The notes below the pieces were generated by a model. That model was not told the origin of the DNA, ran no database searches, and saw only the letters and a list, made by a program, of their open reading frames with translations. 32,475 bases of DNA from Alphaproteobacteria bacterium (GTDB lineage Bacteria > Pseudomonadota > Alphaproteobacteria > Micropepsales > Micropepsaceae), in contig CANFDA010000008.1 in NCBI GenBank assembly GCA_947445215.1, positions 1 to 32,475 on the forward strand, read 5' to 3'. Positions 29,451 to 32,475 of this stretch are shown piece after piece; the stretch's first letter is position 1; the number at the start of each line of letters is the position of its first letter. The translations under genes were made by a program, and so were the position numbers.

Positions 29451-30848
29451 ATGGCCAAGACGCTCTACGACAAAATCTGGGACGCGCATCTGGTGCAGGA
29501 GAAGCCGGGTGAGACCCCGATCCTCTACATCGACCGCCACCTGATCCACGAAGTGACTAGCCCCCAGGCCTTTGAAGGCTTGCGCAATACAGGCCGCAAG
29601 GTCCGCCGCCCGGAGCTGACCCTGGCCGTGGCAGACCACAATGTGCCGACCAAGGACCGCGACCAGGGCATCACCGATCCCGAAAGCCGCGAGCAGGTCG
29701 CCACCCTGGCCCGCAACACCGCCGAATTCGGCGTCGAATATTTCACCATGGACGATGAGCGTGCCGGCATCGTGCACATCATCGGGCCGGAACAGGGCTG
29801 GACCCTGCCGGGCACCACCATCGTCTGCGGCGACAGCCACACCTCCACCCATGGCGCCTTCGGCGCGCTGGCCTTCGGCATCGGCACCTCGGATGTCGAG
29901 CATGTGCTGGCGACCCAGACCCTGCTGATGCCCAAGTCGAAGAACATGCGCATCAACGTGAGCGGCAAGCTGCCCGAAGGCGTCACCGCCAAGGACATTG
30001 CGCTGGCCGTGATCGCCAAGATCGGCACCGCCGGCGGCACTGGCTATGTCATCGAATATGCCGGCGACGCCGTGAGCGCTTTGTCGATGGAAGGCCGCAT
30101 GACGCTGTGCAACCTGACCATCGAAGGCGGCGCCCGCGCCGGCCTCATCGCCGTCGATGACACGACGATCAACTACATCAAGGGCCGCCCGCGCGCGCCC
30201 AAGGCCGTGGCGTTCGAGCATGCCGTGCATTACTGGAAGACGCTGCAAAGCGACGCCGACGCCAAGTTCGATGTCGAAGTGTCGCTGGATGCGCGCGACA
30301 TCGTGCCGATGGTGACCTGGGGTACCTCGCCGGAACAAGGCCTGCCGATCACCGGTAATGTCCCCGATCCCGCCAAGATGGCCGACGAGCATCAGCGCGC
30401 CGCCGCGCAGCGCGCCCTTGACTATATGGGCATCACCGCCAACATGAAGCTGACCGAAATCAAGGTGGATCACGTCTTCATTGGCTCCTGCACCAATGGC
30501 CGCATCGAGGATTTGCGCGCCGCTGCCGAGATCGCGAAAGGCCGCAAGGTTTCCCCGGGCGTGCAAGCCATCGTCGTGCCGGGCTCGGGCCTTGTGAAGA
30601 ACCAGGCCGAGGAAGAGGGCCTGGACAAGATCTTCCTGGAAGCGGGCTTTGAATGGCGTGATCCGGGCTGTTCGATGTGCCTGGCGATGAACGCCGACAA
30701 GCTGAAGGAAGGCGAACGCTGCGCTTCCACAAGCAACCGCAACTTCGAAGGCCGTCAGGGCCGTGGCGGGCGCACGCATCTGGTCTCGCCCGCGATGGCG
30801 GCGGCGGCGGCGGTAACCGGTCATCTCACGGATGTGCGGACGCTTTAG
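29451..30848 (+). CDS. leuC: 3-isopropylmalate dehydratase large subunit
   Basis: LeuC with LeuD isomerises 2- to 3-isopropylmalate in leucine synthesis. The 465-residue product has the full aconitase-like fold: [12 protein letters not shown] at the N-terminus, [13 protein letters not shown], and the [4Fe-4S] ligands Cys347 ([10 protein letters not shown]), Cys407 and Cys410 ([10 protein letters not shown]). [20 protein letters not shown] is in place near the end. The start at 29451 is set by homology ([10 protein letters not shown]); the SD is weak. No leuD follows; instead priA converges and the two stops overlap (30845-30848), so leuD must be encoded elsewhere. Confidence 0.98.
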   Translation: MAKTLYDKIWDAHLVQEKPGETPILYIDRHLIHEVTSPQAFEGLRNTGRKVRRPELTLAVADHNVPTKDRDQGITDPESREQVATLARNTAEFGVEYFTMDDERAGIVHIIGPEQGWTLPGTTIVCGDSHTSTHGAFGALAFGIGTSDVEHVLATQTLLMPKSKNMRINVSGKLPEGVTAKDIALAVIAKIGTAGGTGYVIEYAGDAVSALSMEGRMTLCNLTIEGGARAGLIAVDDTTINYIKGRPRAPKAVAFEHAVHYWKTLQSDADAKFDVEVSLDARDIVPMVTWGTSPEQGLPITGNVPDPAKMADEHQRAAAQRALDYMGITANMKLTEIKVDHVFIGSCTNGRIEDLRAAAEIAKGRKVSPGVQAIVVPGSGLVKNQAEEEGLDKIFLEAGFEWRDPGCSMCLAMNADKLKEGERCASTSNRNFEGRQGRGGRTHLVSPAMAAAAAVTGHLTDVRTL

Positions 30849-32475
30849 AAGAACGACACCGGATCAACATCGACGGTGACGCGCACCGCGCCGGGTGTTT
30901 TCACCCGAGCCAGCCAGGCGCGCATGTAAGCCTGCACATCGACGCCGCGCGCCGCCTGCACCAATAAGCGTTCGCGCGTCTGGCCCCGCAACAGAGCATA
31001 GAAGGCGGGCGTCGGGCCCCACACTTTCACATCCTTCGCGGTCGGCGCGGTCTTGGCAAGTTCGCGCGCCACCGTGCGCACCGCTTCGCCGTCATAGCCG
31101 GAGACGATGATCGCCGCCAGGCGTCCAAACGGCGGCGCGGCGGCGGCTTCACGCAACATGCGCTCCTGTTCATAGAAACCGTCACGGTCGCCGGACGCCA
31201 GCGCCTGCATCACCGCATCTTCGGGATTGCGGGTCTGCAACAGCACCGTGCCGGGCCTTTCGGCGCGTCCGGCGCGGCCCGAGACCTGGTGCAAAAGCTG
31301 GAAGGTGCGCTCGCGCGCCCTTACATCGCCGTCCGATCCGCCCAGATCGGCATCGATCACGCCCACCAGGGTGAGATGCGGAAAGTGATGCCCTTTGGCG
31401 ACGATCTGGGTGCCAATCAGTACGTCAATCTCGCGGCTGGCGAAAGCGCGCAGCGGTCCCTGAATTTCGCCGCGCGTCGCCATCGTGTCGGAGGAGGCGA
31501 TGGCGTAACGCGCATTGGGGAAGAACAACGCGAATTCTTCCGCCACACGCTCCACCCCGGGGCCGCAGGCGATCAGCGCGCCGCTTTCACGGCATTCCGG
31601 ACATTCGGATGGCGCGGCGATCTCATAACCACATTGATGGCAGGCGAGGCGGCGGCGGTACTTGTGCTCCACCAGCCAGGTGGCGCAGGAGGGACAAGTG
31701 AGCTTGTGGCCGCAGGCTTCGCAAAGCGTCAGCGGGGCATAGCCGCGCCTGTTGAGGAACAGCATCGCCTGTTCGCCCGCTACCAGCGTTTCCGCAATGG
31801 CGCGGCGCAAAGGTGGCGACAGCCATTGCGCCTTGATCGCCGCATCAACCGGATCACGTTCTTGCCGCAGATCGATCAGCTTCACGCTGGGCAGTTCGGC
31901 GACGCCATGCCGCCGCGCCAGCACATGATGTGCATAGCGCCCGCTGGTGGCGTTGACGAAACTTTCCAGCGATGGCGTCGCGCTCGCCAGTACGGCGGCC
32001 GCGCCTTCGATCCGCGCCCGCACCACCGCCATGTCGCGGGCATGATAGAGCGCGCCTTCCTGCTGCTTGAAGGCCTGTTCGTGTTCCTCGTCCACCACCA
32101 TCAGGCCGAGTTCGCTGAAAGGCAGGAACAGTGCCGAGCGCGCACCCACCACAACGCGGGCTTCGCCGCTCAGCACGGCGCGATAGACGCGGCGGCGTTC
32201 CTTCTGGGAAAGATCGCTGTGCCATTCGGCGGGCCGCACCCCGAAACGGGCGGTGAATCGTTCCAGAAACTGCGCCGTCAGCGCGATTTCCGGCAGCAGG
32301 ATCAGCGCCTGCCGCCCTTGTCGCAACGCCTCGGCCACGGCTTCGAAATAAACCTCGGTCTTGCCGGAGCCGGTGACGCCATCCAGCAGATGCGCCGAAA
32401 AGCTTTGCGCCGCCACGGCGTCGCGCAAGGCGGACGCGGCGCGCGCCTGATCACCGCTGAGAGTAACCGACGCGA
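30845..32475 (-). CDS. priA: Primosomal replication-restart helicase PriA (5' part missing)
   Basis: PriA reloads the replisome at stalled forks. The frame stays open to the window edge, reading [14 protein letters not shown] before the Walker A block [12 protein letters not shown], so the N-terminal DNA-binding domain and the start are outside. Visible are the Walker B DEEH (VDEEHEQAF), helicase motifs including LASATPS, and two zinc-binding clusters ([13 protein letters not shown] and CHQCGY...CPEC). The C-terminal helicase lobe contains [12 protein letters not shown] and [12 protein letters not shown]. The minus-strand TAA overlaps the leuC TAG. Confidence 0.97.
   Translation of the reverse strand, partial: ASVTLSGDQARAASALRDAVAAQSFSAHLLDGVTGSGKTEVYFEAVAEALRQGRQALILLPEIALTAQFLERFTARFGVRPAEWHSDLSQKERRRVYRAVLSGEARVVVGARSALFLPFSELGLMVVDEEHEQAFKQQEGALYHARDMAVVRARIEGAAAVLASATPSLESFVNATSGRYAHHVLARRHGVAELPSVKLIDLRQERDPVDAAIKAQWLSPPLRRAIAETLVAGEQAMLFLNRRGYAPLTLCEACGHKLTCPSCATWLVEHKYRRRLACHQCGYEIAAPSECPECRESGALIACGPGVERVAEEFALFFPNARYAIASSDTMATRGEIQGPLRAFASREIDVLIGTQIVAKGHHFPHLTLVGVIDADLGGSDGDVRARERTFQLLHQVSGRAGRAERPGTVLLQTRNPEDAVMQALASGDRDGFYEQERMLREAAAAPPFGRLAAIIVSGYDGEAVRTVARELAKTAPTAKDVKVWGPTPAFYALLRGQTRERLLVQAARGVDVQAYMRAWLARVKTPGAVRVTVDVDPVSFF

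Overview
The window is GC-rich (roughly 60-65% by eye) chromosomal DNA that reads as an alphaproteobacterium. The evidence is the cluster nusA-ylxR-infB-rbfA-truB-rpsO-pnp, a dnaK-dnaJ-phospholipid methyltransferase run, a fused malic enzyme/phosphotransacetylase, and GGAAAAGTG-type intergenic stem-loop repeats of the kind common in that class. I cannot name a genus from sequence alone; nothing argues for a plasmid or phage.

Layout. 1-8682 (+): translation/RNA cluster, with the 5' end of nusA cut by the window edge, near-zero spacing up to truB, a strong terminator after rpsO and another after pnp. 8690-9830: short accessory region with three copies of a stem-loop repeat, a cupin gene broken by one TAG and bracketed by inverted repeat copies, and a small two-helix membrane protein. 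9851-13575: PduO-type adenosyltransferase (-) divergent from a 59-residue zinc-finger protein and polA (+). 13632-15004 (-): a MoeB/ThiF-like E1 enzyme followed by an unknown gene broken by one TAG. 15183-16217 (+): exported two-cupin protein. 16365-20114 (-): dnaK, dnaJ and a PmtA-like methyltransferase. 20275-21553: TspO (-), with a palindromic repeat inserted in frame, divergent from a methyltransferase gene (+) broken by one TAG. 21667-25331 (-): malic enzyme overlapping an M20 dipeptidase. 25417-30848: mutS (+), an AAC(6')-like acetyltransferase (-) broken by one TGA, a universal stress protein, a HIG1-domain protein and leuC (+). 30845-32475 (-): priA, 5' end outside the window.

The housekeeping genes are intact and conventional. 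The unusual material lies in accessory genes and gaps. Four otherwise full-length accessory genes each carry exactly one in-frame stop. Several families of palindromic repeat sit between or inside genes, including one pair bracketing the broken cupin gene. A 9-bp hairpin covers the rbfA Shine-Dalgarno sequence. Three genes have a -10-like hexamer ending exactly 6 nt before ATG, and a fourth ends 5 nt before, with no ribosome binding site, suggesting leaderless transcripts. I found no CRISPR array, tRNA, rRNA, prophage or recognisable defence system, and no convincing wholly new multi-gene system. The repeat-bounded cupin cassette and the cluster of single-stop genes are the best leads.
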